NCBI GenBank assembly: GCA_040219575.1
Contig: JAVJSD010000101.1
Span: forward strand, 62,001 to 126,000
Length of the DNA: 64,000 bases
Direction: 5' to 3'
Origin: JAVJSD01 sp040219575
GTDB taxonomy: Bacteria; Planctomycetota; Planctomycetia; Pirellulales; Pirellulaceae
Shown in pieces: positions 1-8,863 of the stretch (within the stretch, counting starts at the first letter, position 1; every line of letters begins with the position of its first letter). Position numbers and translations under genes: made by a program. The notes beneath the pieces were generated by a model. The model made no database searches and had not been told where the DNA came from. It was given only the letters and a program-made list of their open reading frames with translations.

Positions 1-172
1 TGGCGACCACGAGCCCCTCGTGAACCAGCTGCTGCAGCGCCTCGCGGACCGACGCGCGTCCGACGTCGAATCGCCGAGCCAGGTTGATCTCACGCAACGG
101 AGCGCCTTCCGGAAATCGCCCGGAAATAATCTCGTTACGTAAATTGTCAGCAATCGCTTCCGATCGAACCAT
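1..172 (-). CDS. GntR-family transcriptional regulator (N-terminus only)
   Basis: Read on the minus strand from ATG at 170-172, the frame stays open to the window edge, so only the first 57 codons are present. They form a GntR-type winged helix: a helix with EAIADNLRNEIISGRF, then EGAPLRE, then the recognition segment RFDVGRASVREALQQL, which carries the FadR/GntR signature REAL..L. This region normally binds DNA as a dimer. The effector domain lies outside the window, so its class (FCD or other) cannot be read. It is divergent from the tungstate transporter operon and is a plausible regulator of itself and possibly of that operon. Confidence 0.85.
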   Translation of the reverse strand, partial: MVRSEAIADNLRNEIISGRFPEGAPLREINLARRFDVGRASVREALQQLVHEGLVVA

Positions 173-248
173 TCCGAACTCCAGACATCCTGAGACAATC
201 CTCTGCTTCGTTACGAGATGCTCGGGAATCGTAAACACAATCCCGTGC

Positions 249-260
249 ATTGTCAACAAA
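249..260 (+). promoter_or_regulatory. Putative GntR operator, copy 1
   Basis: ATTGTCAACAAA, a near-palindrome with arms ATTGT and ACAAA. TTGT-n-ACAA half-sites are typical of FadR-subfamily GntR operators. The same word recurs in inverted form at 379-390, and a relaxed copy (ATTGTCAGCAAT) lies at 143-154 inside the gntR start. Confidence 0.45.
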
Positions 261-378
261 AATATGGATCTCGAGGGGAATCGTCGCTTCGCGCCCCGCG
301 GTGACGGCGGCATTGCCAGGAGAATTCAACCCGTTTGGCCGGAGATGCACGCCTGGAACGAGGAATCCGGGTTTCTGT

Positions 379-390
379 ATTGTTGACAAT
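379..390. promoter_or_regulatory. Putative GntR operator, copy 2
   Basis: ATTGTTGACAAT has perfect ATTGT/ACAAT arms and is the reverse complement of ATTGTCAACAAT, matching the copy at 249. It includes a TTGACA hexamer (383-388) that could be a -35 element, so a bound regulator would occlude a promoter toward tupB. Confidence 0.45.
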
Positions 391-479
391 AAAGCCGTGG
401 ACGGCTTGATGCTCGCACGCGGCCAATTCCGCTAGAATCCGGCTGTCAACCGCTCCCAATCCACTTCCGCCCCCACGCG

Positions 480-1136
480 ATGCCGTTCTCCGCCGCGGAC
501 TTCTGGTCGATCGTCTGCCTGTCGCTGGCCGTCACCGCCACGGCGGTTTCGATCGCGTCGGTCGTCGGCATCCCGCTAGGCGCCTGGCTGGGGATGTCCC
601 GCTGGCGTTTCCAGCGATCGATCTCGGCGATTGTTCACACCGGCATGGCGTTGCCCCCGGTGGTTGTGGGGCTGCTGCTGTATCTGCTCTTTTCCCGCAG
701 CGGACCGTTGGCGGCGCTGGGCTGGCTGTTCACGGTCGAGGCGATGGTCGCCGCGCAGACGATCCTCGCTTTGCCGTTCGTGGTGGGAATCACGATGAAC
801 AGCGTCGCCGCCGTGCCGGCCGATCTCGTCGCTCAGATCAAGAGCCTCGGCGCCGGCGAATGGCAGTGCCGCTGGACGGTTCTCCGCGAGGCGCGGCATG
901 GCGTGCTGCTGGCGGTGGCGGCGGCGTTTGGCCGCAGTATCTCGGAAGTGGGCGCCGTGTTGATCGTGGGCGGAAACATCGCCGGCCACACCCGCGTGCT
1001 GACGACCGCCATCGTGCTGGAGACGAGCAAGGGGCGATTCGAGTTCGCCCTGGCCCTCGGCGCCGCGCTGCTGACCGTGGCGCTGTTGGTCAACCTTGTC
1101 ATCCTTCGTCTGCAGGGGAGCCAGTCGGCGGCATGA
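480..1136 (+). CDS. tupB: Tungstate ABC transporter permease TupB
   Basis: A 218-residue inner-membrane permease of the binding-protein-dependent transport family. About five hydrophobic segments are visible (roughly 8-32, 52-72, 84-110, 142-168, 190-210). The cytoplasmic coupling loop that contacts the ATPase lies near residues 121-142 (LGAGEWQCRWTVLREARHG). It starts a B-C-A gene order, and its stop overlaps the start of the ATPase as ATGA, so translation is coupled. The tungstate rather than molybdate call rests mainly on the TupA-type binding protein two genes downstream. Length is normal for TupB. Confidence 0.85.
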   Translation: MPFSAADFWSIVCLSLAVTATAVSIASVVGIPLGAWLGMSRWRFQRSISAIVHTGMALPPVVVGLLLYLLFSRSGPLAALGWLFTVEAMVAAQTILALPFVVGITMNSVAAVPADLVAQIKSLGAGEWQCRWTVLREARHGVLLAVAAAFGRSISEVGAVLIVGGNIAGHTRVLTTAIVLETSKGRFEFALALGAALLTVALLVNLVILRLQGSQSAA

Positions 1137-1861
1137 CGGACAGCGCCCTATTTCACCTGCGAAACGTGCGAAAGCGACTGGGGGCGTTCACGCTCGACCT
1201 GCATCAGGTGGACGTGCAGGCCGGCGAGTTGCTGGCGCTGCTGGGACCCACCGGCGCGGGTAAGACGACGCTGCTGCGCCTGCTTGCGGGGTTGGCCCGC
1301 GCCGACGAGGGCGAACTCGTCTTCGCGGGGCATTCGCTTCACTCCACCGAACTCCCGCTCGCCGTCCGCCGCCGCTTGACGCTGGTGCATCAGCGTCCGC
1401 TGTTGCTAAGTGGGACGGTGCGATTTAATGTCGAATACGGCCTGCGTTTGCGAAAGCGGCGCGACCTGGCCGACCCGGTCGACGCGATGCTCGAGCGATT
1501 GGGACTGGCGAAGCTGCAACGGCAGGCGGCCTCGACGCTCTCGGGCGGGCAATCGCAGCTTGTCGCGTTGGCGCGGGCCCTGGTGATCGAACCGGAAGTG
1601 TTGCTGCTCGACGAACCGACCGCCCATCTCGATCCGGCGCATGTCGCCCTGGTCGAGACGACGATCCGCGAAGTCCAGCGAGAACGCCCGATGACCGTGG
1701 TCTGGGCCACGCACAATCTTTTTCAGGCCCGCCGAGTCGCCGATCGCACGGCGCTGCTCTTAAATGGACGACTCGTCGAAGCCGGGCCGACCGAGGAGTT
1801 CTTCACCCGTCCCTCCGATCCCCGCACGGCGGACTTTGTCGAGGGGAGGATGGTTTACTGA
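1133..1861 (+). CDS. tupC: Tungstate ABC transporter ATP-binding protein TupC
   Basis: A 242-residue ABC ATPase. The Walker A is GPTGAGKT (38-45), the Q-loop is HQRPLLL (about 86-92), the signature is LSGGQ (136-140), the Walker B is VLLLDEP (156-162) and the switch histidine is in WATH (191-194). A longer upstream extension of the frame (to 860) only runs through tupB. The ATG at 1133 overlaps the tupB TGA and aligns with the usual N-terminus (MTDSALFHLRNVRK). It powers the permease and lacks the C-terminal TOBE domain of ModC, as expected for TupC. Confidence 0.87.
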   Translation: MTDSALFHLRNVRKRLGAFTLDLHQVDVQAGELLALLGPTGAGKTTLLRLLAGLARADEGELVFAGHSLHSTELPLAVRRRLTLVHQRPLLLSGTVRFNVEYGLRLRKRRDLADPVDAMLERLGLAKLQRQAASTLSGGQSQLVALARALVIEPEVLLLDEPTAHLDPAHVALVETTIREVQRERPMTVVWATHNLFQARRVADRTALLLNGRLVEAGPTEEFFTRPSDPRTADFVEGRMVY

Positions 1862-1880
1862 TGCCGAGGACGAACTTGCC

Positions 1881-2702
1881 ATGAGATGGCTTGGGTGCAC
1901 GCTCGCGTTGGCGCTGGTCGTTGGTTGTGCGCCGGCCGCCGGGGATTCGAACACGCTGACGCTGGCGACCACCACCAGCACGCGGGACAGCGGCCTGCTG
2001 GACCTGCTCGTGCCGTTGTTCGAGGAGCAAACCGGAATCGAAGTGAAGGTGGTCGCCGTGGGCAGCGGTCAGGCGCTCGAGCTCGGTCGGCGGGGCGACG
2101 CCGACGTGCTGCTGACGCATGCGCCCGAGGCCGAAGCGAAGTTCATGGACGACGGCCACGGCGGCCAGCGGCGAGCGGTGATGCATAACGATTTCGTGCT
2201 CGTCGGTCCCGCCTCCGATCCCGCGGACGTCGCCGGTGCGTCGACCATCGCCGATGCTTTGCGGCGAATCGCCGACAGCTCGTCGCCGTTTGTCTCGCGC
2301 GGCGACGAATCGGGGACGCACATGAAAGAGTTGGCGATCTGGAAGGCCGCGGAGCTTGCACCGGAAGGCGACGGGTACATCTCCGCCGGCGCCGGCATGG
2401 CGGCCGCCTTGCGGATGGCCGGCGAAAAACAGGCCTACACGCTCTCCGACCGCGGCACGTTCCTCGCTCAGGGGAAGTCGCTTGATCTGAAGATCCTCCA
2501 CGAAGGCGATTCGCTGTTGCACAACCCGTACACCGTGATCACCATCAACGCGGAAAAACACTCCGCAGTGAACCATCGGGCCGCCGAGCGATTCGCGGAG
2601 TTTCTGGTTTCGCCGGCGGTGCAGGAGTTGATCGGCCAGTACGGCGTCGAGCAGTACGGCCAACCACTATTCTTCGCCGATGCGCTGCCGCCTGTTCGCT
2701 GA
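1881..2702 (+). CDS. tupA: Tungstate-binding lipoprotein TupA
   Basis: A 273-residue periplasmic binding protein. A short signal with lipobox VVGC (Cys16) suggests lipid anchoring. The TupA-defining oxyanion segment LATTTSTRDSGLL follows at residues 28-40, then GSGQALELGRRGDADVLLTHAP and later SRGDESGTH, both characteristic of the tungstate-binding family. The start at 1881 is chosen because it gives a clean signal peptide; frames from 1764 overlap tupC. It lies 19 bases after tupC and completes the operon. The presence of a tungstate importer implies a tungsten or molybdenum cofactor enzyme elsewhere in the genome. Confidence 0.87.
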   Translation: MRWLGCTLALALVVGCAPAAGDSNTLTLATTTSTRDSGLLDLLVPLFEEQTGIEVKVVAVGSGQALELGRRGDADVLLTHAPEAEAKFMDDGHGGQRRAVMHNDFVLVGPASDPADVAGASTIADALRRIADSSSPFVSRGDESGTHMKELAIWKAAELAPEGDGYISAGAGMAAALRMAGEKQAYTLSDRGTFLAQGKSLDLKILHEGDSLLHNPYTVITINAEKHSAVNHRAAERFAEFLVSPAVQELIGQYGVEQYGQPLFFADALPPVR

Positions 2703-2740
2703 CCGGCGTCGGAACCCCCTTGTCTTGTTGCTGAGAACCA

Positions 2741-4189
2741 ATGGAAGCGATCCATGGAACCCTGATCGGCGTGGCGATCCACCTTGCGATCGAAGTCGCC
2801 TTAATTCTCCGCGTGATGCTGCGGCCCCATCGCCAACCGGCTTCGCGGATCGCCTGGGTGGCGGTCATCGCCGCGCTGCCGGTGGTGGGGATCCTGGCGT
2901 ACCTGCTGTTCGGCGAGGTCAACATCGGCCGTCGTCGGGTCGCCCGCATGCGCGAAGTCATCGACAGCCTTCCTCAACCGGCGACGGACGAGCGGGGCGC
3001 CCCACACGCCACGCCCAACCTGCCGCGGCGCTACGAACACCTGTTTCGCCTGGGCCGTTCGATCAGCGGGTTCGCTCCCGTCGGCGGCAATGCGGCGGAG
3101 TTGATGGCCGACTCGAACGCCGCCATCGCCGCCATGGCGGCGGACATCGATGCGGCGCAGCAACACGTGCACGCGCTGTTCTATATCTGGCTGACGGATG
3201 ACAACGGCCTGAAGATCGCCGAGGCGCTCAAGCGGGCCGCCGCGCGCGGCGTGAAGTGCCGCGCCATGGCCGATGGACTGGGATCGCGGGCGATGATTCG
3301 CTCGCCGCATTGGAGCGACATGCGGCAGGCCGGCGTTGATGCGGCGGTGGCGCTGCCGATCGGAAACCCCTTGCTGCGTCCCCTCGTGGGTCGCATCGAT
3401 CTGCGCAATCATCGCAAGATCCTCGTCATCGACGGCGCCGTCACCTACTGCGGCAGCCAGAATTGCGCCGATCCCGAGTTCCGTGTGAAGCCCAAGTACG
3501 CGCCGTGGGTCGACGCCATGGTCCGCTTCGAAGGGCCCCTCGCCCGGCAGAACCTGCACCTGTTCGCCAGCGATTGGATGACCTACACCAACGAAGACCT
3601 CCGCGAATTGCTCCGGGAGCCGGTCTCCGCGCCGCGGTCGGGCTTCACTGGCCAGGTCATCGGCACGGGGCCCACCGTTCGCGAGTCGGCGATGCCCGAG
3701 ATGTTCGAATCGTTGATCTACGCCGCCGATCGGGAACTGGTGATCACCACGCCCTATTTCGTTCCCAACGAATCGATGCAGTCCGCGCTAAGGGCGTCGG
3801 CCTACCGGGGTGTGGAGGTGACGATCATCTTCCCGGCCCGAAACGACTCGCGGATCGTGGCGGCGGCCAGTCGCAGCTATTACGAGGAACTGCTGGAAGC
3901 CGGCGTTCAGATCCATGAATACGTCGGCGGCCTGCTGCACACCAAGTCGCTGACGGTCGACGGCGAGGTGGGGCTGATCGGCTCGGCGAACATGGACCGC
4001 CGCAGCTTCGACCTGAACTACGAGAACAACATCCTGTTCTGCGACAAGCAGTTGACCGCCGCGGTTCGTAAGCGGCAACAAGAATACCTCGCCAGTTCCA
4101 CGAGAATCACCCTCGAGCATGTCGCCGCCTGGTCGATCGGCCGACGGCTGTGGAACAACACGCTGGCCACGTTGGGGCCCATTCTTTAG
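2741..4189 (+). CDS. cls: Cardiolipin synthase (phospholipase D family)
   Basis: A 482-residue membrane enzyme that joins two phosphatidylglycerols into cardiolipin. Two N-terminal membrane segments (about 11-27 and 39-58, ALPVVGILAYLLFGEVNIGRR) are followed by two HKD catalytic motifs: H224-x-K226-x4-D in NHRKILVIDGAVTYCGSQN, and H400-x-K402-x4-D in HTKSLTVDGEVGLIGSANMD. Both motifs are complete. Length and the PFLD_N-type membrane domain match ClsA. It sits 38 bases after tupA on the same strand but has no functional link to it. The end is followed by a large palindrome that may terminate transcription. Confidence 0.92.
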   Translation: MEAIHGTLIGVAIHLAIEVALILRVMLRPHRQPASRIAWVAVIAALPVVGILAYLLFGEVNIGRRRVARMREVIDSLPQPATDERGAPHATPNLPRRYEHLFRLGRSISGFAPVGGNAAELMADSNAAIAAMAADIDAAQQHVHALFYIWLTDDNGLKIAEALKRAAARGVKCRAMADGLGSRAMIRSPHWSDMRQAGVDAAVALPIGNPLLRPLVGRIDLRNHRKILVIDGAVTYCGSQNCADPEFRVKPKYAPWVDAMVRFEGPLARQNLHLFASDWMTYTNEDLRELLREPVSAPRSGFTGQVIGTGPTVRESAMPEMFESLIYAADRELVITTPYFVPNESMQSALRASAYRGVEVTIIFPARNDSRIVAAASRSYYEELLEAGVQIHEYVGGLLHTKSLTVDGEVGLIGSANMDRRSFDLNYENNILFCDKQLTAAVRKRQQEYLASSTRITLEHVAAWSIGRRLWNNTLATLGPIL

Positions 4190-4190
4190 T

Positions 4191-4321
4191 TGGACAGCGC
4201 TTCGGCCGCCATCGAAGCACGACGCGCGAGTGAGTGAGTGAGTGAGTGATCAACGTCGGGCCCACTCGCTTGCGCGTCGTGCTCGTAGGATGCTGCGACG
4301 CATCATTTTGGCGCTGTCCGA
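4191..4321. repeat. Long imperfect palindrome with GTGA tandem array
   Basis: The outer arms TGGACAGCGC (4191-4200) and GCGCTGTCCG (4311-4320) are inverted copies. A second pair of inner arms, GCACGACGCGC (from 4218) and GCGCGTCGTGC (to 4282), is also inverted. Between them is about five copies of GAGT/GTGA (4228-4249). The whole looks like a miniature palindromic element or a large hairpin between the convergent cls and sulfatase genes. Confidence 0.6.
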
Positions 4322-4346
4322 TTAGGGAGGGAGGGAAAGGCGTCCG

Positions 4347-6341
4347 TTATTGGACGGCGGCTTTTGAATGTGAAAAACTCCACGCCTTCTTCCCGCCCTG
4401 GCGGTCCGTGAATTCGATCGACTCGATGTCGATCGGCGCGTCGTCGGCGAGGGGAAGGTAAATCCGCACGATCCCCGGGCGACCTTTGACGGGAAGGTCG
4501 ATCTTCACCTCCTGCCAGCCTTCGCGATCCGCCAGCACGTAGTCAACCGTTTGGGCGTCTTCGGGAAATGTCTCTTGATTGGCGCCTTTCCACCGCACCT
4601 GGGCCTTGCCGGCGGGGCCTTTCAACCGCAGGTTCAGCGTCAGCGGACCGCTCAGGTTGCGGACTTGGGCGGTGCCCAGAAAGGGAAGCCGACCGTCTCT
4701 CTCCACGCGCAGGGCGCCGTCGATCAGCGTGGCCTTGCTGAACTTCGGAACGAGTCCCGCGTCGGCGGCCCGGGCTGCTTTGGCCGCCGATTCGCGATAG
4801 GCGGGATTTGGTGTGGGTACGAGCGCGCCGGTGTCTTTGATGAAGGCGTCGATCAGCGCCTCCAGTTTGGCGACTTTGTCCGGCATGTCGGCGGCGAGGT
4901 TGTTGGTCTCGCCGAGGTCGGCTTTCAGGTTGTAGAGTTCGCGCACCGCGGGGTAGTCGCGATGCGGCTCCCAGCGGCGAATCAGCTTCCAGTCGCCGGA
5001 GCGCACGGAGACGGCGGGAATGAGATGCGGAAACCAGGTGAACAGGGCCTCGCGCTCCAGGCCGCCGCTTCCCTGGAGCACCGGCAGGATCGACTCACCG
5101 TCGAGAAGGTGCTCGGCCGGCCGGTCGACATCCAACGCGTCGAGGATCGTCGGATAGAGATCGATCGGCCCGACGACGGCGTCGCACGTGCCGCCGGCCT
5201 CGATCCGCGTGGGCCAACGGACCATCAGCGGCACGCGTTGCCCGCCCTCGTAGATGCGGCCCTTGCCTTCGCGCAGCGGTGCGTTGTTGGTCGGCGGTTC
5301 GCCCCCCGCCCACTTCCGCCAGTCTTTCACGAACGCCTGCTTGGGATGATTCGGCGGCAAGTTGGCCAGCTTCGAATCGTCCAACGTGTTGCTGTGCGTG
5401 TTGCCGCCGTTGTCGCTATAGAAGATGAAGACGGTGTTCTCGCTCAGGCCGAGTTCGTCCAGCTTGTCGAGCACCCGGCCGAGGCTTTGATCGACGCTCT
5501 TGAGCATCGAGGCCATGATCGGATTGCGCTGCTCGCCGCGGGGATCGGTCTTCTTGGCGAACTCGGCGGTGTACGCTTCCTTGTGCCCCCAGGGGCCGTG
5601 CACGCCGTATTGCCACAGGTTCAAAAAGAATGGTTCGTCCTGGTGAGTTTCAATGAAAGCGAGCGCCTCGTCGGTCAGCCGATCGGTGATGTACTCGCCG
5701 GCGGGGCCGTCGGTGATGTTGCCGACACGCTGCCCGCCGGTGGGACGACCTTGCTGCTCAACGCCATAGGGCGAGAAGTAACTCGGCGGCCCCGGATCGG
5801 GCACGCAAAACCAGGTCGTCTCGAAGCCGTGCTGGTCGGGCCGATGCTCCGGCGCGACGCCGAGATGCCATTTGCCGAAGTGCCCCGTCCGGTAGCCCGC
5901 CTTGCGGAGCACCTCGGCCAGCGTCGTGATTTCCGGGTCGAGATAGTTTTTGCTGAGCGGATAGATGAACTGGCTGGTCGGCGGCGCGCTTGCGGGATAC
6001 CTGGCGGCGTCGGCGGGCGCCGCCGGGCGATGTCCACTGGCGCTGGTCACTCCGTGCCGGGCCGAATACTGCCCGCTGAGGATCGTCGCCCGGGTGGGGG
6101 AGCAGAGCGGCACGGCGTAGGCGTCGGTCAGCCGCATCGACTGCCTGGCGAGCCGCGTCATGTTGGGCGTCTCGTAGTACCGCGAACCGTACGGCTCGCT
6201 ATCCATCCAACCCATGTCGTCGACCATGAACAGCACGACGTTGGGCCGCTCCGCGGCGGAGGAAGACGAGGCGCAGGCAAAGACCAGCACGAGTAAGAGA
6301 CCACGCAATCGTCTTGCCTTCTTGCGGTAGAAGTCTTTCAT
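4347..6341 (-). CDS. Secreted sulfatase (arylsulfatase family)
   Basis: A 664-residue sulfatase that would hydrolyse sulfate esters outside the cytoplasm. A signal peptide covers residues 1-30. Metal-binding aspartates sit in VVLFMVDDMGW (Asp41, Asp42). The core motif CSPTRATILSG at 80-90 holds Cys80, which must be oxidised to formylglycine by a sulfatase-maturating enzyme. Further conserved features are HFGKWHLG and FIFYSDNGG. A C-terminal extension of about 130 residues (from roughly 530) looks like a beta-rich module. No maturase gene is in the window. Many paralogous sulfatases are typical of planctomycetes that degrade sulfated polysaccharides; the substrate cannot be inferred. Confidence 0.93.
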   Translation of the reverse strand: MKDFYRKKARRLRGLLLVLVFACASSSSAAERPNVVLFMVDDMGWMDSEPYGSRYYETPNMTRLARQSMRLTDAYAVPLCSPTRATILSGQYSARHGVTSASGHRPAAPADAARYPASAPPTSQFIYPLSKNYLDPEITTLAEVLRKAGYRTGHFGKWHLGVAPEHRPDQHGFETTWFCVPDPGPPSYFSPYGVEQQGRPTGGQRVGNITDGPAGEYITDRLTDEALAFIETHQDEPFFLNLWQYGVHGPWGHKEAYTAEFAKKTDPRGEQRNPIMASMLKSVDQSLGRVLDKLDELGLSENTVFIFYSDNGGNTHSNTLDDSKLANLPPNHPKQAFVKDWRKWAGGEPPTNNAPLREGKGRIYEGGQRVPLMVRWPTRIEAGGTCDAVVGPIDLYPTILDALDVDRPAEHLLDGESILPVLQGSGGLEREALFTWFPHLIPAVSVRSGDWKLIRRWEPHRDYPAVRELYNLKADLGETNNLAADMPDKVAKLEALIDAFIKDTGALVPTPNPAYRESAAKAARAADAGLVPKFSKATLIDGALRVERDGRLPFLGTAQVRNLSGPLTLNLRLKGPAGKAQVRWKGANQETFPEDAQTVDYVLADREGWQEVKIDLPVKGRPGIVRIYLPLADDAPIDIESIEFTDRQGGKKAWSFSHSKAAVQ

Positions 6342-6419
6342 GGGATATTACATTCTGTCTGTGTTTGTTCGGGGAGTCACGCACGTGCGTCGGTGAAGCA
6401 GGCTGACCAAGGTTTAGAT

Positions 6420-7202
6420 TCACCGCTCTTGATCTTCAGGCGGCATCTCCAATAGGTTTCGGGCGATTCTCAAGACGGCGCCGAGCCTCAGAAGATTGAA
6501 CGCTTCCCCCTTCATTTCGAAAAACTGATCACGTTGCTTGTCGCTTAAGACCTCGACTGCGGCTCGTTGTTGCTGCGCCCTGAGTGCGAAGGCGGCCGCA
6601 ATGTCGAACAACTTCCGCGATGTCTTCAGGTCGTCCGGATCGATTTCGACGATTCGCTGAATCTCGCTTTTCTGATCGCCCGTCAGCCGCAACATGAGGA
6701 CCGTTTGAGGGTCGGCCAGTCCGCGAGCTCCTCTCAACTGAAAAACGATCTCGTCGAATCGCCCCGCTTGCTCTTCCGCTAGAATAGCGCGGATCTTCTT
6801 GCGGTACTTGGGATCAAGTTCTAAGAGCGCATCGCGCAACGTCGCCATGGACGGCGTGTCGGAGGAACTCAGGAGTTTCTTCAGATCGTCGATGAACTCG
6901 AACCTGAGTTGGAGCAATTGATCAGTCTGTTCACGGAGCAACCCGAGTTCTTCCCGGAGAAGCGACATGACGCCGGCCAACAATAGGAACGGCACGGCGA
7001 CCACGATTCCCAGGGTCATCAGCATGATGAGTTCCGCGAGGATCCTCCCCAGTGAGGTCCCCAACGACGTCGCCATCGATTCCATTTCCTGACGGAATCT
7101 TCTGCTGCGAAACGGCCCACCATACAGCAGCCCGCTTCCACCGAGGCTCGTGAGGCAGAATGCACCGCATCGACACAGCCATGACCTGCGACTCGCGATC
7201 AT
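6420..7202 (-). CDS. Hypothetical membrane protein
   Basis: 260 residues, not recognised. A hydrophobic helix lies at about 53-82 (LAELIMLMTLGIVVAVPFLLL), followed by a charged, helical, coiled-coil-like region. The phrase LTGDQKSEIQRI near 166 resembles the LTxEQ-type periplasmic heavy-metal or stress-sensor repeats often seen in planctomycete proteins, but the match is weak. ATG codons at 7202, 7082 and 7073 are possible; the later ones would give a protein beginning MESMATSLGTSL, just before the membrane helix. It is convergent with nothing and divergent from the methyltransferase gene. Confidence 0.6.
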   Translation of the reverse strand: MIASRRSWLCRCGAFCLTSLGGSGLLYGGPFRSRRFRQEMESMATSLGTSLGRILAELIMLMTLGIVVAVPFLLLAGVMSLLREELGLLREQTDQLLQLRFEFIDDLKKLLSSSDTPSMATLRDALLELDPKYRKKIRAILAEEQAGRFDEIVFQLRGARGLADPQTVLMLRLTGDQKSEIQRIVEIDPDDLKTSRKLFDIAAAFALRAQQQRAAVEVLSDKQRDQFFEMKGEAFNLLRLGAVLRIARNLLEMPPEDQER

Positions 7203-7428
7203 TTTCTCGTCCTCTATTGATTTGGCGTTTTGCGAAGCATTCGCACGGAAATCTCTCCACGCCGGGAGACTGATTGGAATGCTACCTTCCTGTCACGCCA
7301 ATCACAACAGACGGCCGCCGCGGTTCGCCGCTTCGAAGTGATCGCCGAGCGAACCACTGCAGCACCAAACGTGTCAGAGAAGCGACGATCTCTCCCGATT
7401 TCCTTCCTCGGCAGGTAGGGCGCAAGTG

Positions 7429-8145
7429 ATGAAATCCTCCGTGGACGACATTCGGCGGCGTTTTGACGCCGACGTGGAGCGGTTTTCGAACCTGGAGACG
7501 GGGCAGTCGGCGACGGTGGATGCGCCGCTGGCGCTGGAACTCGTGACCGAGGCGGCGGCGGTTGCGACGCCGCGGGCGGTCGACGTGCTGGATGTCGGCT
7601 GCGGGGCGGGGAATTACGCGCTCAAGCTGCTCGAGCGCCTGCCGAACTTGAACGTCACGCTGGTCGATCTGAGCCGGCCGATGCTCGATCGGGCGATCGA
7701 GCGCCTCCGGCCGGCCACGCAGGGGCGTATCGAAACCGTGCAAGGCGACATTCGCGAGAACGATCTCGGCGCGGACCGTCACGACATCGTCCTGGCGGCC
7801 GCCGTGCTGCATCATCTGCGCGGCGACGACGAGTGGCGGGCCGTCTTCGCGAAGTTCTTCACGGCGTTGCGGCCGGGAGGATCCTTGTGGGTGTTCGATC
7901 TCGTCGAGAGCGGGATCTCCGCCGTGCAGCCGTTGATGTGGCGGCGATACGGCGAGTACCTGACCGCCCTGCGTGACGAGGCGTACCGCGATCACGTGTT
8001 CACCTACATCGCGCAGGAGGACACGCCGCGCCCGCTGGTCTGGCAACTCGACCGACTCCGCGAGGCCGGCTTTGCGGAGGTCGACGTCCTGCACAAAAAC
8101 GGCTGCTTCGCGGCCTTCGGGGCGGTGAAACAGCCGGGAGAATGA
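7429..8145 (+). CDS. Class I SAM-dependent methyltransferase
   Basis: A 238-residue protein with the Rossmann-type SAM site VLDVGCGAGNYALKLLE near residues 53-69 (motif I), VTLVDLSRPML as motif II (acidic residue for the ribose) and VLAAAVLHHLRGDDEW for motif IV, followed by RPGGSLWVFDLV. It resembles small-molecule methyltransferases of the UbiE/BioC type; the substrate is unknown. A GTG three bases upstream is an alternative start. It is the only plus-strand gene between two minus-strand genes. Confidence 0.85.
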   Translation: MKSSVDDIRRRFDADVERFSNLETGQSATVDAPLALELVTEAAAVATPRAVDVLDVGCGAGNYALKLLERLPNLNVTLVDLSRPMLDRAIERLRPATQGRIETVQGDIRENDLGADRHDIVLAAAVLHHLRGDDEWRAVFAKFFTALRPGGSLWVFDLVESGISAVQPLMWRRYGEYLTALRDEAYRDHVFTYIAQEDTPRPLVWQLDRLREAGFAEVDVLHKNGCFAAFGAVKQPGE

Positions 8146-8163
8146 TATCGAGCGCAGAAGCAG

Positions 8164-8613
8164 CTAGTTCGATGCTCGCTCCGACGACGTTTCGGCATCC
8201 ACCAGGGATTGGGCAACCCAATTCTCGAGCTTCTTCTGGGATATGTAAGCTTCCAGCGGTATGTCGGGCGTGACGATCGACAGTTTCTCGCCGGCGTCCT
8301 TCACCAGCAGCGGCCGACCGGGAAATTGATGGACCTGTTGTCCGATGCCCGTGACCATCGTCTGGCCGTCGCCAAAGGCGATCGAGACCTCTGGACGTTC
8401 TTCCCAAGGCAGGAGGAGGACTCCGGATGCGTTCAGCAACTCGTCGTTGCTATGCGTCGTCACGTAGAGACCATAGTAACGCTCTCCGCGGCTCGAGACG
8501 TCTAACGATTCACCGGTGACCGACGTCAACGGCTTCGCCGGTTGCGGTCGATCCGAGAAACCGCCGCAACCCAGAACGCCGACGGCCGACAGGATGAATA
8601 TCGTGGAGCGCAT
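8164..8613 (-). CDS. Hypothetical lipoprotein
   Basis: 149 residues from ATG at 8611-8613, which follows a GAGGAAG ribosome site. The N-terminus MRSTIFILSAVGVLGCGG is a lipoprotein signal with the cleaved cysteine at 16. The longer upstream frame (to 8700) would bury this signal, so it is rejected. The rest is a small mixed alpha/beta domain without a motif I recognise. The gene ends 18 bases from the end of the convergent methyltransferase gene. Confidence 0.65.
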   Translation of the reverse strand: MRSTIFILSAVGVLGCGGFSDRPQPAKPLTSVTGESLDVSSRGERYYGLYVTTHSNDELLNASGVLLLPWEERPEVSIAFGDGQTMVTGIGQQVHQFPGRPLLVKDAGEKLSIVTPDIPLEAYISQKKLENWVAQSLVDAETSSERASN

Positions 8614-8863
8614 CAAGATTGCTTCCTCGTCGCTTCCTTCAATGACCTGCGGGCAAGCGTGGTGGCTGACGCGCAGACACCTACAATTGCAGAGGCCCAA
8701 AGTTTAACTGCCCGCTGGCGACATGTCACCTTTTCAACTCCGTCGTCATTCGCTTTGCCTCGCATTCTTCGCCATTGGCCTCCTATCAAGAGGTTTCCTT
8801 CCAGAGGACGCTTGGAGTAGGATAGTCCGCCAACCAATTTCTCCTGCTCCACAAGATCTCGCC

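Larger units (their letters stand above)
173..479. promoter_or_regulatory. Divergent intergenic region gntR / tupB
   Basis: About 300 bases with no convincing gene. It is more AT-rich than its flanks and holds two copies of an ATTGT-n2-ACAAT palindrome (249-260 and 379-390). A third, degenerate copy lies at 143-154 just inside gntR. A TAGAAT box at 433-438 could be a -10 for tupB, about 42 bases before its ATG, but no well-spaced -35 is evident. The small ORFs overlapping here have no recognisable domain. Confidence 0.5.

Noticed and set aside
1803..2663. Minus-strand ORF of 286 codons opposite tupA
   Set aside because: It mirrors tupA; the real gene has a signal peptide and the TupA motif.
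4551..6296. Long plus-strand ORF of 581 codons opposite the sulfatase
   Set aside because: It is the antisense shadow of a clear sulfatase gene, with arginine- and glycine-rich composition and no domain.
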